From contig NC_013720.1 of NCBI RefSeq assembly GCF_000025185.1, positions 2,666,001-2,730,000 on the forward strand: a DNA stretch of 64,000 bases, read 5' to 3'. Below, piece after piece: positions 25,858 through 33,115 of this stretch. A program made the translations under genes and the position numbers. The DNA is from Pirellula staleyi DSM 6068 (GTDB lineage Bacteria; Planctomycetota; Planctomycetia; Pirellulales; Pirellulaceae). The number at the start of each line of letters is the position of its first letter. The first letter of the stretch is position 1. A model generated the notes under the pieces. The model was not told where the DNA came from, ran no database searches, and saw only the letters and a program-made list of their open reading frames with translations.

Positions 25858-28398
25858 ATGCGTTACCTGGCATTGTGGTCGGTGGTTGTGGGCTCGCTGT
25901 GGGCCGGAAGTATGGCGTCTGCTCAAGAGGCAAAGCCTGCCGATCCAGCGACCCCCAAAGTAACCTACGACGATCACGTCCGTCCGATTCTTCGCGAGCA
26001 TTGCTTCTCGTGCCATAACCAAGGACAAGCCAAGGGCGGTTTGATCCTCGATTCGTATGCCAAAACGATGGAAGGTGGCAGTAGCGGCGAAGTCGTGCTG
26101 GCCGGGGATCTCGAAAGCAGTCGGCTGTGGGCTCTGGTGAGCCACAACGAAGAGCCGATCATGCCCCCCAATCAAGACAAAATTGCGCAGGCAAAGCTCG
26201 ACATCCTGAGCAAGTGGATCGAGCAAGGGGCACTTGAAAACAGCGGATCGAAAGCGGTTATCAAAAAGAAGAACAACCTAGCTCTCGCGCCAACATCGAG
26301 CACCGGTAAGCCCGAAGGGCCTGCTGCGATGCCCGAGTCGGTGTTCAAGCAACCGGTGATGTTCACCCCCCGTGCTGGCGCAGTAACCGCGATCGCCACG
26401 AGCCCCTGGGCTCCGCTGGCTGCTGTGGCGGGTCAAAAGCAGGTTGCTCTTTACAACACCGATTCGCTCGAACTGCTCGGCGTGATTCCGTTCCCCGAAG
26501 GGATTCCTCACGTGCTCCGCTTCAGCCGCAACGGAAGTGTGCTGCTGATCGGTGGTGGTCGTGGTGGACACTCGGGGTGCGTGGCACTCCACGATGTGAA
26601 GACCGGCAAGCGCCTCGCGAAGATCGGTGATGAACTCGATGCGGTTCTCGCCGCTGATATCAACCTCGATCAGTCGATGGTCGCCCTCGGCGGACCTTTG
26701 CGAATGGTTCGCATCTACTCGACAGCTACGGGCGAACTGCTTCACGAAATCAAAAAACACACCGATTGGGTCTACAGCCTCGAGTTCAGCCCCGATGGTG
26801 TGCTGCTCGCCACGGGCGATCGAAGCGGTGGCCTGTTTGTGTGGGAAGCTGACACAGCGCGTGAATACCTCAGCCTACGCGGCCACACGGGTGGCGTTTG
26901 CGACGTAGCTTGGCGTGGCGACTCGAACGTGCTCGCCTCGAGCGGCGAAGATGGAACCGTCAAGCTTTGGGAAATGAACGAAGGTAACGCCATCAAGAGC
27001 TGGCCTGCCCATGGTGGCGGAGCGTTCTGCGTTTCGTTCACACACGACGGCCGAATCGCTTCGGCTGGTCGCGATAACACAGTGAAGTCGTGGAGCGGTG
27101 ATGGAAATGCCCTGAAGAACTTTCCGGCGTTCAGCGAATCGGCTTTGCAAACGGTCTTCACCCACGATGGCAAACGCGTGATCGGTGGCGACTGGCTCGG
27201 CAACGTTCGTGTTTGGGACACCGAGGAAACTAAAGAAATCGGTACCCTTGCAGCCAACCCGCCAACGCTGGTGATGCAAGTGGAAGCGGCCAAGGGAGCG
27301 ATTGTTCCGGCCGAACAAGCGGCTGCCAATGCCGCTGCGGAACTGGCTGTCATTACGAAGCAAGCCACCGATAAAGATGTCGTCGTCAAAGCCGCCGCTG
27401 ACAAGTACAACGCTACCGTCGCTGCAATGCAGCAACTGGCTGCCGATCAAGTGGCTAAGACCAAGGAACTAGAAACATCGACCGCCACCGCTAAAACCAC
27501 GGCCGATGCCAAGGTAGCTGCCGAAGCTGCCGCCAAACTTGCTACCGACGAAAAGGCTGCCGCCGACAAACTTGCCGGTGAACGTGACGCTGCCGCGAAG
27601 GCTGCTGCCGAGGCCGCCGCCAACGACAAGAAAACAGCCGACACACTCGCCGCCGAACAAAAGCCAGAAGCTGCTGCTGCGGCGGAGAAAGCTGCTGCAG
27701 CCGCAACCGCCGCTGCCATGGCCGACCAGCAGAAGGCCGAGGCCGCCGTAGCCGCTGCGATGAAGGGTGAAGCCCTCACCAAGGCCGCCAATACACTCGC
27801 CGCGGCTGCCAAAGCTGCCACCGATGCCCAAGCTGTTGTGGATGCCACGAAAAAGAAGCTCGAAGAAATCGCGGCGGCGATGAAAACCACCGAAGCGGAA
27901 ATCGCCGCCACTAAAGCCGAAGCTGATAAGCAGGCCAAAGAGCGAGCCGATCTCGAACCGCAAATCTCCGCTAAGAAGGTGGCGGCTGATGCCGCTGCTG
28001 CTGCCGTGAATGCCACCAAGGAAAAGCTCGCTAAGATCGAGGCCGAACTGGCAGAGTTCAATGCGATGGCTGGCAAACTGCAGGCGGAAGCCGACAAGGC
28101 TGCCGCAGAAGTAGCCGCCAGCACCACAGCCGCCACACAAACCGAAGCTGAACGCGTCGCTGCTGCCACCGAGATGGCCAACAAAGCAGCCGCTGCCAAG
28201 GCAATTGCCGACAAACTGGCCGCTCTGCAGGCCGAGTATGCGAAAGCAGAAGCCGAGCAAAAGAAGGCTCAGGAGATGCTCGCCGCAAAGGAAGCCGCTG
28301 CCAAGGCGATGCAAGAGAAGGTGGCCGCCGCCCAAGCTGCTGCTGATGAAGCGGCTGCCCAGCGTAAGGCATTTGCCGAGGCTTACGAGGTGAAGTAA
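25858..28398 (+). CDS. Exported planctomycete c-haem / WD40 protein with long Ala-rich coiled-coil tail
   Basis: An 846-residue protein with signal peptide MRYLALWSVVVGSLWAGSM. A planctomycete cytochrome c-like domain covers ~40-125 (VRPILREHCFSCHNQG, C49-FS-C52-H53, then the MPPNQDKI stretch that may supply the axial Met). A WD40 propeller follows at ~170-470 (HTDWVYSLEFSPDGVLLATGDR, HTGGVCDVAW, SSGEDGTVKLWE). From ~475 to the end runs a tail of ~370 residues made almost only of Ala, Lys, Glu, Asp and Thr, with coiled-coil periodicity. A GTG 90 bases upstream would add an unusual leader; GGGGAG ten bases before 25858 and the signal peptide favour the shorter form. Confidence 0.85.
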   Translation: MRYLALWSVVVGSLWAGSMASAQEAKPADPATPKVTYDDHVRPILREHCFSCHNQGQAKGGLILDSYAKTMEGGSSGEVVLAGDLESSRLWALVSHNEEPIMPPNQDKIAQAKLDILSKWIEQGALENSGSKAVIKKKNNLALAPTSSTGKPEGPAAMPESVFKQPVMFTPRAGAVTAIATSPWAPLAAVAGQKQVALYNTDSLELLGVIPFPEGIPHVLRFSRNGSVLLIGGGRGGHSGCVALHDVKTGKRLAKIGDELDAVLAADINLDQSMVALGGPLRMVRIYSTATGELLHEIKKHTDWVYSLEFSPDGVLLATGDRSGGLFVWEADTAREYLSLRGHTGGVCDVAWRGDSNVLASSGEDGTVKLWEMNEGNAIKSWPAHGGGAFCVSFTHDGRIASAGRDNTVKSWSGDGNALKNFPAFSESALQTVFTHDGKRVIGGDWLGNVRVWDTEETKEIGTLAANPPTLVMQVEAAKGAIVPAEQAAANAAAELAVITKQATDKDVVVKAAADKYNATVAAMQQLAADQVAKTKELETSTATAKTTADAKVAAEAAAKLATDEKAAADKLAGERDAAAKAAAEAAANDKKTADTLAAEQKPEAAAAAEKAAAAATAAAMADQQKAEAAVAAAMKGEALTKAANTLAAAAKAATDAQAVVDATKKKLEEIAAAMKTTEAEIAATKAEADKQAKERADLEPQISAKKVAADAAAAAVNATKEKLAKIEAELAEFNAMAGKLQAEADKAAAEVAASTTAATQTEAERVAAATEMANKAAAAKAIADKLAALQAEYAKAEAEQKKAQEMLAAKEAAAKAMQEKVAAAQAAADEAAAQRKAFAEAYEVK

Positions 28399-28452
28399 TC
28401 GCCTCGCTTTCTGCGAGACAGTTAGTCGACTAGCCTTAGGCAACGAACATTC

Positions 28453-28489
28453 AAGGTGAGCTTCACTCCGGTTGAGGCTCACCTTTTTT
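28453..28489 (+). terminator. Rho-independent terminator after the WD40 gene
   Basis: Arms AAGGTGAGC (28453-28461) and GCTCACCTT (28477-28485) form a perfect 9-bp stem with T-run to 28489. It ends transcription of the large block on the plus strand. Confidence 0.85.
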
Positions 28490-28548
28490 CGTGCGCTCAG
28501 CGGCTCTATGGGGCTCGACTAACCGATTGACACGAGCGCACGAAAAAA
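28484..28548. repeat. Perfect 15-base inverted repeat between two terminators
   Basis: TTTTTTCGTGCGCTC (28484-28498) and GAGCGCACGAAAAAA (28534-28548) are exact reverse complements, 35 bases apart. The left arm shares bases with the first terminator's T-run, and the right arm shares bases with the next hairpin, so the three structures compete. Confidence 0.75.
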
Positions 28549-28582
28549 GGGAACGTCGCAAGCAGGTGCGGCGTTCCCTTTT
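28543..28582. terminator. Bidirectional terminator
   Basis: A 15-bp stem, AAAAGGGAACGTCGC (28545-28559) and GCGGCGTTCCCTTTT (28568-28582), with one T-G pair and an 8-base loop. A T-run exists in both reading directions. It would end the leftward gene at 28757-28981 and back up the plus-strand terminator. Confidence 0.75.
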
Positions 28583-28756
28583 GGAGAGATCGAATTGTCT
28601 TGGGGCTTGGCGGGGCTGTGCAGCGATCAGCTTTCGCTTCGCGCAACTGGAGCCGCGGGTAATCGCGGACTTCCATCAGCCTCCCAGCCAAACCGTTCTT
28701 GATTCAATCGTTGCTCAGTCTTCAGCCATCATTGCGACCCACCCGGCCGCTCGAGC

Positions 28757-28981
28757 CTATTCGCGTGGGCGAATGGCACCGATCAAACCGCTGTAGTCGA
28801 CCCGGTCTTCGTCGTGCCAGAGTGGCAGGCCGAGTTCAACGCGGCTGCGGAGGATTTCGATCTTCTCGGGCGATCCAGCTGGAGCAGCGGTGGGCTCGAA
28901 GCTTTCAGGAGCATCTGGGTAGAAGTCCTCGTCGTGACCGTACTTCAGGATCGCCTCGAACACATTACGTACTTTGTCCAT
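28757..28981 (-). CDS. Small acidic conserved protein of unknown function
   Basis: A 74-residue protein beginning MDKVRNVFEAILKYGHDEDF and containing SPEKIEILRSRVELGLPLWH, then DYSGLIGAIRPRE. The sequence looks constrained and resembles a small planctomycete-conserved protein, not a shadow frame: no real gene lies opposite it. No domain was recognised. It is flanked downstream by the bidirectional terminator at 28543. Confidence 0.7.
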   Translation of the reverse strand: MDKVRNVFEAILKYGHDEDFYPDAPESFEPTAAPAGSPEKIEILRSRVELGLPLWHDEDRVDYSGLIGAIRPRE

Positions 28982-29445
28982 TGCAAATACTCCAATACAA
29001 AAAATAAATACTCGAATGTCGGTCCAACGGAACGTCGGGAAAGGCCCATCAGTCGCGCGTGCAAAAAACGAAATCGCTAACGGTTACGCACGCATTTGGC
29101 CCGACAAAAAGAAGGCATAAAAAACAACGGCTGCATTTAGCAGGCGAGCAGGAGGAGAAACATCGAAGTCTTCCTAAGGGCCCCGAAATCAGTTCCGGAT
29201 GGCGAAGACCAACGTTTCAGGCGTGACATTCAACTAGAGCCATCATCAAAAAGTTGACAGCTCAACGTCACCGTTTCTCAGGCCACAGCACTTGCCAGTT
29301 ACAACAAGTAACTGATGAAGGCTTGGCGAAAAACTGCTCGGCAGCTCGTTCTCACACGCACATTATTCTTGATTCGCGCGGAAAGTCAAACAAATTGCGG
29401 TCCCTCGCATACGAAAATCTTTCGGCGCTACGATTGCCCATGCAG

Positions 29446-29457
29446 GTTGCTAGCAAC
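29446..29457. promoter_or_regulatory. 12-bp perfect palindrome
   Basis: GTTGCTAGCAAC reads the same on both strands and shares the GCTAGC core with the longer palindrome at 29554. A dimeric regulator site is possible; no regulator is known. Confidence 0.4.
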
Positions 29458-29498
29458 TGGTGAAACTGTAACGCTAGCAGAAGATCCTCCGAGATGGC

Positions 29499-29524
29499 TA
29501 AACCTTGCTATTTCGCAAGGTTTA
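29499..29524. other. 10-bp perfect hairpin
   Basis: TAAACCTTGC (29499-29508) and GCAAGGTTTA (29515-29524) with loop TATTTC. It is not followed by a T-run. Confidence 0.5.
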
Positions 29525-29553
29525 CGTTCATTCGTGCGGTCGACAGAACCTAG

Positions 29554-29573
29554 GTTTTTGGCTAGCCAAAAAC
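29554..29573. promoter_or_regulatory. 20-bp perfect palindrome
   Basis: GTTTTTGGCTAGCCAAAAAC has no spacer and no mismatch. It abuts a CCTAGG palindrome at 29549-29554. This is the size expected for a dimeric DNA-binding protein, or it may form a cruciform. Confidence 0.5.
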
Positions 29574-29887
29574 AGATCGGCCTGTGGGCTTAAGGTGAAT
29601 GGAAGGGCCAAAATAGGCTTCCTAGTGGGCCCCCTTGACACCCTCTCTTCACAATCTTGCCCCACCCCTAGAGGCGGATTGCCGCACGGGGCTTGACGCT
29701 GGGCTGGTTCGCGTGGAATTTCCCACCCCAGATTCCTCCCGCACCCGCTAGACGAGCTTCGCTCCTCCGCACAAACTGCACGACCCACAAACCTACTCCC
29801 CCTTGACACTTTTTCCGCCGGGAATGTTCAGGTTTCGAGAAGGTGGACACTTGGGAAATGGGACGAAACCTCGCTGGAGCCAAAAAA

Positions 29888-30337
29888 ATGTTCGAAAAAG
29901 GGGAAAACGCCTGGCTCCAGCGCCAAATCACACTGACGCCCCGTCGGCGTGGCTTTCACCTGGTTACCAGTGAGATTGAAGCTGCGATTCCCGAACTAGC
30001 CGACTTCTCGGTGGGACTCGCTAACTTGTTCTTACTCCATACCTCGGCATCACTTACGATCAACGAAAATGCCGACGTCGATGTCCGGACCGATCTCGAA
30101 ACGGCGTTCTCGGCCATTGCCCCCGAGAAATTCCCCTACGTGCACACCATGGAAGGGCCCGACGATATGCCAGCCCACGTGAAGGCATCGCTGCTGGGAT
30201 GTTCGCTCACTATTCCGATTGCTCGGGGCGAACTAGTGCTCGGAACGTGGCAAGGGATCTACCTTTGCGAGCATCGCAACCGTGGTGGGGCACGGCGGCT
30301 GGTGGTGACCCTGCAGGGGCTCGTTAGCGACGCGTAG
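29888..30337 (+). CDS. YjbQ/UPF0047 family protein
   Basis: A 149-residue protein aligning end to end with the E. coli YjbQ family: RGFHLVTSEIEAAI, LLHTSASLTINENAD, MEGPDDMPAHVKASLLGCSL and GTWQGIYLCEHRNRGGARR. The conserved His and Glu residues are present. Members have been linked to thiamine phosphate synthase side activity, but their main role is uncertain. The start was set by the family's N-terminus; an in-frame GTG 45 bases upstream would add residues the family lacks. Its end overlaps the facing holB by 14 bases. Confidence 0.9.
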   Translation: MFEKGENAWLQRQITLTPRRRGFHLVTSEIEAAIPELADFSVGLANLFLLHTSASLTINENADVDVRTDLETAFSAIAPEKFPYVHTMEGPDDMPAHVKASLLGCSLTIPIARGELVLGTWQGIYLCEHRNRGGARRLVVTLQGLVSDA

Positions 30338-31433
30338 CCTGTCCTCGGGCCAGTTTGGTCGTCAGCCCACTAGTTGAGCCGGTCCACCACTCTGCCAGCC
30401 CGGTGAGGTTTACGTTCCCGTCGATGTGCGTTTCCGCATCGATCGCCAGATCGACCAGGTCGGCTGCCAGCTCAGGCTGAGGTCCGAGGGTGCGATAGAG
30501 CTTCTGCACGGCGCTCGTAAGCTCGTGGTCTCGTTCTTCGATCGCTGGCTCGGTGCCGGTGGTGGCAGCGTAAAGGAATCCTCGATACAGCTGCTGAGCC
30601 ATCTCGAGCACTTGTTTCATACGAGCCCGCTTGGCAGGGGACTCTTTGCCCGCTGCTTCCACAAACTGGCTCACCATTTTGGCGACCCCGAGCGTTTCGA
30701 GCGGCAGCGTCGAAAGTTTGGCGAGCAGATCACGGCGAAACTCGAGCACCCCTTCGCCCAGCAGCAAAATCGCCTGCTGCATGCTCCCCGCTGAGAGTCC
30801 GGCGATCTTGGCCGCCAGTTCCGGGGAATCGCACAGCTGATGCCGCACCAGCAAATCGGCGATGGAGGTCTCGTGGAGCCGCGACATTCGAATAATCTGA
30901 CAGCGCGACCGAATTGTGGGCAATTGACGCTGCTCGCTAGTCCCCAAGAGCATCAGCACGGAACGTGGCGGCGGCTCTTCGAGGGTCTTGAGCAGAGCGT
31001 TCGCCCCTTCTTTGTTCAGGTAGTCGGCGTCGTCGATAATCGCGATCTTGCGACCACCATCGCGCGGCCGCAGCGACAGGTCGTAGCAAAGTCCGGCCCG
31101 CATGCGGTGTTCTTTGTCGCCGATCAGCAGTTCCAGCGGAATAAACGCTTTGTCGGCTGGTTTGCTGATCACCTGCAAATCGGTATGGCTCAGCGAATCG
31201 ACCTGCAGACAGTCGGGGCAGCGACCACACGCCTTGAGTCTTCCGTCAGGCGAATGTTTGCAGAGCAACGCTTTGGCGAGCTGGATGGCAAAGGTCCGTT
31301 TGCCAATGCCGGATGGGCCGACGAGCAAGAAGGTGCTGGCCATGCGACCGCCGGCAAGCATGGCCTCGAAACGGGACACCACGTCGAGGTGCCCCACCAC
31401 ACCGTGCCAGCTACCTTGGGGGGAATCACTCAT
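30324..31433 (-). CDS. holB: DNA polymerase III subunit delta prime
   Basis: A 369-residue clamp-loader AAA+ protein. It has Walker A-like GPSGIGKR (residues 39-46), zinc-ligand cysteines C58, C69, C72 and C75 (CGRCPDC), and the sensor/arginine region DADYLNKEGANALLKTLEEPPP with the SRC motif (TIRSRCQII). It loads the sliding clamp for chromosome replication. The long upstream extension of the frame lies inside tmk and is not protein-like. The true ATG overlaps the tmk stop by four bases (ATGA), so translation is coupled. Confidence 0.93.
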   Translation of the reverse strand: MSDSPQGSWHGVVGHLDVVSRFEAMLAGGRMASTFLLVGPSGIGKRTFAIQLAKALLCKHSPDGRLKACGRCPDCLQVDSLSHTDLQVISKPADKAFIPLELLIGDKEHRMRAGLCYDLSLRPRDGGRKIAIIDDADYLNKEGANALLKTLEEPPPRSVLMLLGTSEQRQLPTIRSRCQIIRMSRLHETSIADLLVRHQLCDSPELAAKIAGLSAGSMQQAILLLGEGVLEFRRDLLAKLSTLPLETLGVAKMVSQFVEAAGKESPAKRARMKQVLEMAQQLYRGFLYAATTGTEPAIEERDHELTSAVQKLYRTLGPQPELAADLVDLAIDAETHIDGNVNLTGLAEWWTGSTSGLTTKLARGQATRR

Positions 31434-32053
31434 CGCAGCGGCTCGCGGGCAAGCAGAAGTGGCTCGACAGCCGCCACCACATCGGCGTGCACAGCCTGCG
31501 GGTCGCGCGCGGCATCGATTGCGCGAATGGTCTGCGGATCGCGCTCGGCTTCGAGCAAAAAGCCTTGCCGGACACGTTCGAGGTAGGCCAGCCCCTGCGA
31601 TTCCATTCGGTCGTGCGCCCGGGCGATGCGCTTCGATGCCTCGGCCGCTGGCATATCCAGCAGCAGAACGCGGGCTGGCATCATGCCGCCGACCGCCACT
31701 TTTCCAACCGTCCAAACATCGTCGGCCACCAGTCCCCCGGCATGTGCTTGGTAGACCGCAGTCGCTAGCAGAAACCGGTCGCTAATCACCACTTTTCCAG
31801 CCTCGAGCGCCGGGCGGATCACCTCTTCGACGAGCTGAGCCCGCGAGGCCATGAACAGCAGCATTTCGCTACGTCGGTGGATCGGCGTTTCATGATCGTC
31901 GAGCAAGATCGAGCGGAGCTTCTCGCCGAGTGGTGTTCCCCCAGGATCGCGGCAGACAACCACTTCCAGCGACCGCGCGGCAAGCCACTCGGCCAGGAGG
32001 CGAATTTGTGTCGATTTGCCGGCGCCATCGACGCCATCGAAACTGAGGAACAT
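31430..32053 (-). CDS. tmk: Thymidylate kinase
   Basis: A 207-residue cytoplasmic enzyme that phosphorylates dTMP to dTDP with ATP. The P-loop is FDGVDGAGKST (residues 5-15), the DR-type motif is VVISDRFLLATAVYQ, and the region RIARAHDRMESQGLAYLERVRQGF corresponds to the lid and following helix. Length is normal for the family. It is coupled to holB by a 4-base overlap, the common tmk-holB arrangement. Confidence 0.95.
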   Translation of the reverse strand: MFLSFDGVDGAGKSTQIRLLAEWLAARSLEVVVCRDPGGTPLGEKLRSILLDDHETPIHRRSEMLLFMASRAQLVEEVIRPALEAGKVVISDRFLLATAVYQAHAGGLVADDVWTVGKVAVGGMMPARVLLLDMPAAEASKRIARAHDRMESQGLAYLERVRQGFLLEAERDPQTIRAIDAARDPQAVHADVVAAVEPLLLAREPLR

Positions 32054-32116
32054 GAGGGAGCAAGGGCTTAGGATCGAGGGACTCGAGACTCGCGAGAAAC
32101 AGCCGGGGCAAACACC

Positions 32117-33115
32117 CTAGGCGTTCGTGGCCCCATCGTTATACAGGGAAAGCATGCCGGTGGCACGGCGGCAGATCATCTCCCGCAGGTCTGTCGGAGA
32201 AATCACCTTCACCTGATCGCCATAACCCATCACCCACCAGCTGATTTCGCTCAGTCCCGAAACCTGCACCCGGTAGTCGAGCCAGCCATCTTCAGTAAAC
32301 GAAATCTGCTGAGTCCGGTGCCAAATCACTTCGGCGACGTTCTTCGCCACACGCGGGCTAAAGCGCAAATGGACTTCGTGGTCGGGACCCGGTTCGGGAA
32401 TCAGCCGCCAGGCATTTCCCAGGTACCGCTCGAGGGAAAACGACTTAGGAACTTCGTACGGAGTATCCAGCATGGCAAGGCTGTCGATACGTCCCACGTT
32501 GAACGTCCGGACCTCGCGATGCAAACTCGAGCGGCCAATCACGTACCAGCTGTGTTGATTGAACAGCAGTTGGTAGGGCTCGAGCTTGGTCTCGATATGC
32601 TCTTTCTCGTGCAAACTTCGGTACGCAATCCGGACGGCATGCCGCTGGCCAATCGCCTCCACCAGTTCGGCGTAGGTTCCCTGCTGACCCTCCAGGGGAT
32701 TGGTCGCATCGAGCTTGATCGAAAGTGCGCCCGACAGATTCCGAAGATACTCGAGCAATCGCCGTGGCAGGCTTGTTTCGAGTTTCGCAGCAGCTGAACG
32801 AGCGGCGGCAAAGAGAGGGATCTTATGCTGATCCCCGAGTTCGTGGCACAGCACGAGCATGGCAATGGCTTCGTCGGCCGTGAAGTTCGTCGGGGGGAGA
32901 AAAAACTGCCCCGGAATGCGATAGGTCTTCCGCTCTTCGTCGTAGACCAGCGGAACTTCCGCTTCTCGTAAGTCTTCGAGATAGCGGAAAATGGTGCGAG
33001 TACTGACTTCACAAGCACGAGCCAGGGCCGGGGCGTTATAGCCTTGCGACCCTTGGAGCAGGCCGATCAGTTTAACGATCCGCCTGATTCGTGTAAGGAC
33101 AGTCGACTCACTCAC
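32117..33115 (-). CDS. WYL-domain transcriptional regulator (YafY type)
   Basis: A 332-residue protein with an N-terminal DeoR-type winged helix-turn-helix (~10-60: ALARACEVSTRTIFRYLEDLREAEVPLVYD) and a WYL domain (~140-240: HAVRIAYRSLHEKEHIETKLEPYQLLFNQHSWYVIGRS). The tail from ~240 is the WYL C-terminal extension. Such proteins sense small ligands or nucleic acids and regulate nearby genes. It uses a GTG start that lies inside the end of the upstream TolC-like gene with an 8-base overlap, so the two are translated together. That may mean it regulates the exporter or the tmk-holB genes 63 bases downstream. Confidence 0.88.
   Translation of the reverse strand: MSESTVLTRIRRIVKLIGLLQGSQGYNAPALARACEVSTRTIFRYLEDLREAEVPLVYDEERKTYRIPGQFFLPPTNFTADEAIAMLVLCHELGDQHKIPLFAAARSAAAKLETSLPRRLLEYLRNLSGALSIKLDATNPLEGQQGTYAELVEAIGQRHAVRIAYRSLHEKEHIETKLEPYQLLFNQHSWYVIGRSSLHREVRTFNVGRIDSLAMLDTPYEVPKSFSLERYLGNAWRLIPEPGPDHEVHLRFSPRVAKNVAEVIWHRTQQISFTEDGWLDYRVQVSGLSEISWWVMGYGDQVKVISPTDLREMICRRATGMLSLYNDGATNA

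Larger units (their letters stand above)
28982..29887. other. About 900-base non-coding region with palindromes
   Basis: No supported gene. It holds three self-complementary sites listed separately (29446, 29499, 29554) and two copies of the 12-base word CCCCCTTGACAC (29630-29641 and 29798-29809), each containing a TTGACA that resembles a -35 box. It begins with an A/T-rich stretch just upstream of the leftward small gene, where that gene's promoter would be expected. Confidence 0.5.

Noticed and set aside
30840-31785. Rightward open frames of 227-248 residues
   Set aside because: They are antisense to holB and tmk, which have full family motifs.
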